From Phycisphaerales bacterium (GTDB taxonomy: Bacteria > Planctomycetota > Phycisphaerae > Phycisphaerales > SM1A02), in NCBI GenBank assembly GCA_007127615.1, contig SKZB01000328.1, positions 1 to 7,133 of the forward strand: 7,133 nt of DNA. The letters are read 5' to 3'. This document shows positions 6,835-7,133 of this stretch, piece by piece. A program made the position numbers and the translations under genes. Position 1 is the stretch's first letter, and the number at the start of each line of letters is the position of its first letter. The notes below the pieces were generated by a model, which was given only the letters and a program-made list of their open reading frames with translations, had not been told where the DNA came from and made no database searches.

Positions 6835-6894
6835 GTGTCCGGGGACTCGCTGTCCTGGGACTCGCTGTCCGGGCATTCGATGTCCGGGGATTCG
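6835..6894. repeat. 15-bp tandem repeat, four copies
   Basis: Four adjacent 15-base units follow the pattern NTGTCCKGGSAYTCG, starting at 6835, 6850, 6865 and 6880. Adjacent units differ at two to four positions. The period is a multiple of three, so any frame gives a five-residue repeat (for example RCPGT/RCPGI on the plus strand), but no surrounding frame looks like a real gene. It lies 47 bp beyond the stop of the ArsR gene. Confidence 0.85.
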
Positions 6895-6941
6895 TTTTGA
6901 ACGGGGGCTGCCGGGGTTGGTGGTCCGCGCCGACAGCGTGC

Positions 6942-7133
6942 TCAGGACCCGGCGGAGGATTCGCGGATCGATCGGGAACGCGGTGGGTAGCGGGCGAGCC
7001 ACTTTCGCAGCGCGGCCAGCGGTCCGGGCTCAAGGGTGTAGATCAGCGAACGGCCCCGCTGTCGCGCGGTGACGAGGCGCGCGGCGCGGAGGATGGCGAG
7101 GTGCTGGGAAACGGAAGGGGGGCTGAGCTTGAA
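6942..7133 (-). CDS. ArsR-family HTH regulator, C-terminal part (cut by window edge)
   Basis: The last 63 codons of a gene that begins outside the window are visible, ending at TGA 6944-6942. The product starts inside a winged helix-turn-helix. The recognition helix region reads KLSPPSVSQHLAILRAARLV, and the wing reads TARQRGRSLIYTL. It then continues with EPGPLAALRKWLARY, the C-terminal helix common in ArsR/SdpR-type transcriptional repressors, and a basic/Ser-rich tail. No metal-binding cysteines are visible in this portion, but the N-terminal sensor segment is missing. Such regulators are small (about 100 residues) cytoplasmic dimers that often repress their own operon, whose other members would lie outside the window. 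The family call is firm; the inducer is unknown. Confidence 0.87.
   Translation of the reverse strand, partial: FKLSPPSVSQHLAILRAARLVTARQRGRSLIYTLEPGPLAALRKWLARYPPRSRSIRESSAGS

Larger units (their letters stand above)
6405..6941. other. Gene-poor region after trxB
   Basis: No convincing gene is seen. The plus-strand frame 6452-7072 and the minus frames here have Arg/Pro-rich products without recognisable domains. The plus frame also runs antisense into the ArsR gene. The region contains a nested stem-loop (6496-6570), a second hairpin (CCGGCAT/ATGCCGG, 6762-6786) and a 15-bp tandem repeat (6835-6894). It lies between the convergent ends of trxB and the minus-strand ArsR gene, so 3' untranslated or termination functions would be natural for these structures. 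Confidence 0.5.

Noticed and set aside
6485..6998. Direct repeat GTGGGTARCGGGCGAG at 6485-6500 and 6983-6998 (15 of 16 identical), suggesting a duplicated ArsR end
   Set aside because: The similarity stops at the edges of the 16-mer, and one such match is not unexpected by chance in about 7 kb of GC-rich sequence.
6452..7072. 206-codon plus-strand frame after trxB containing RCPGT/RCPGI repeats
   Set aside because: The repeats come from the 15-bp DNA tandem array. The rest is Arg/Pro-rich without domains, and its end lies antisense to the ArsR coding region.

Overview
The window is GC-rich bacterial DNA, most likely from a planctomycete, possibly of the Phycisphaerae. Three observations point that way. 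A small membrane protein ends in a CxxCGYDL...CPECG zinc ribbon, a signature I associate with planctomycetal small membrane proteins. A large secreted protein of no recognised family ends in a segment that resembles planctomycetal type II secretion pseudopilin C-termini. The coding regions show strong GC bias with long antisense shadow frames. The assignment is inference; no rRNA or other marker gene is present.

Layout. Positions 1-632 hold no gene I can support, only GC-rich hairpins and short repeats. Positions 633-1191 contain a doubtful, possibly frameshifted ORF encoding one hydrophobic segment. Positions 1244-3638 carry three minus-strand genes. In transcription order these are alanine dehydrogenase (ald), a small three-helix membrane protein with a C-terminal zinc ribbon, and a protein of the uracil-DNA-glycosylase-like fold. 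The first two are 25 bp apart and the last two 90 bp apart, so they could form one transcript. A divergent intergenic region (3639-3803) separates ald from a plus-strand gene for a 485-residue exported protein of unknown function. Downstream on the same strand, after 150 bp, lies trxB (thioredoxin reductase). A region of about 540 bp without a gene follows. It contains a nested stem-loop and a four-copy 15-bp tandem repeat. The right edge cuts the C-terminal part of a minus-strand ArsR-type regulator.

Function. Ald and TrxB are both metabolic nicotinamide-dependent oxidoreductases, and their key residues are all visible. Nothing links the genes into one pathway, and I see no CRISPR array, transposase, phage gene or obvious defence system. 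The most unusual items are the UDG-fold protein with non-canonical motifs, the exported protein with a pseudopilin-like tail, the nested stem-loop after trxB with a partly similar copy near the left edge, and the possible broken gene at 633-1191.
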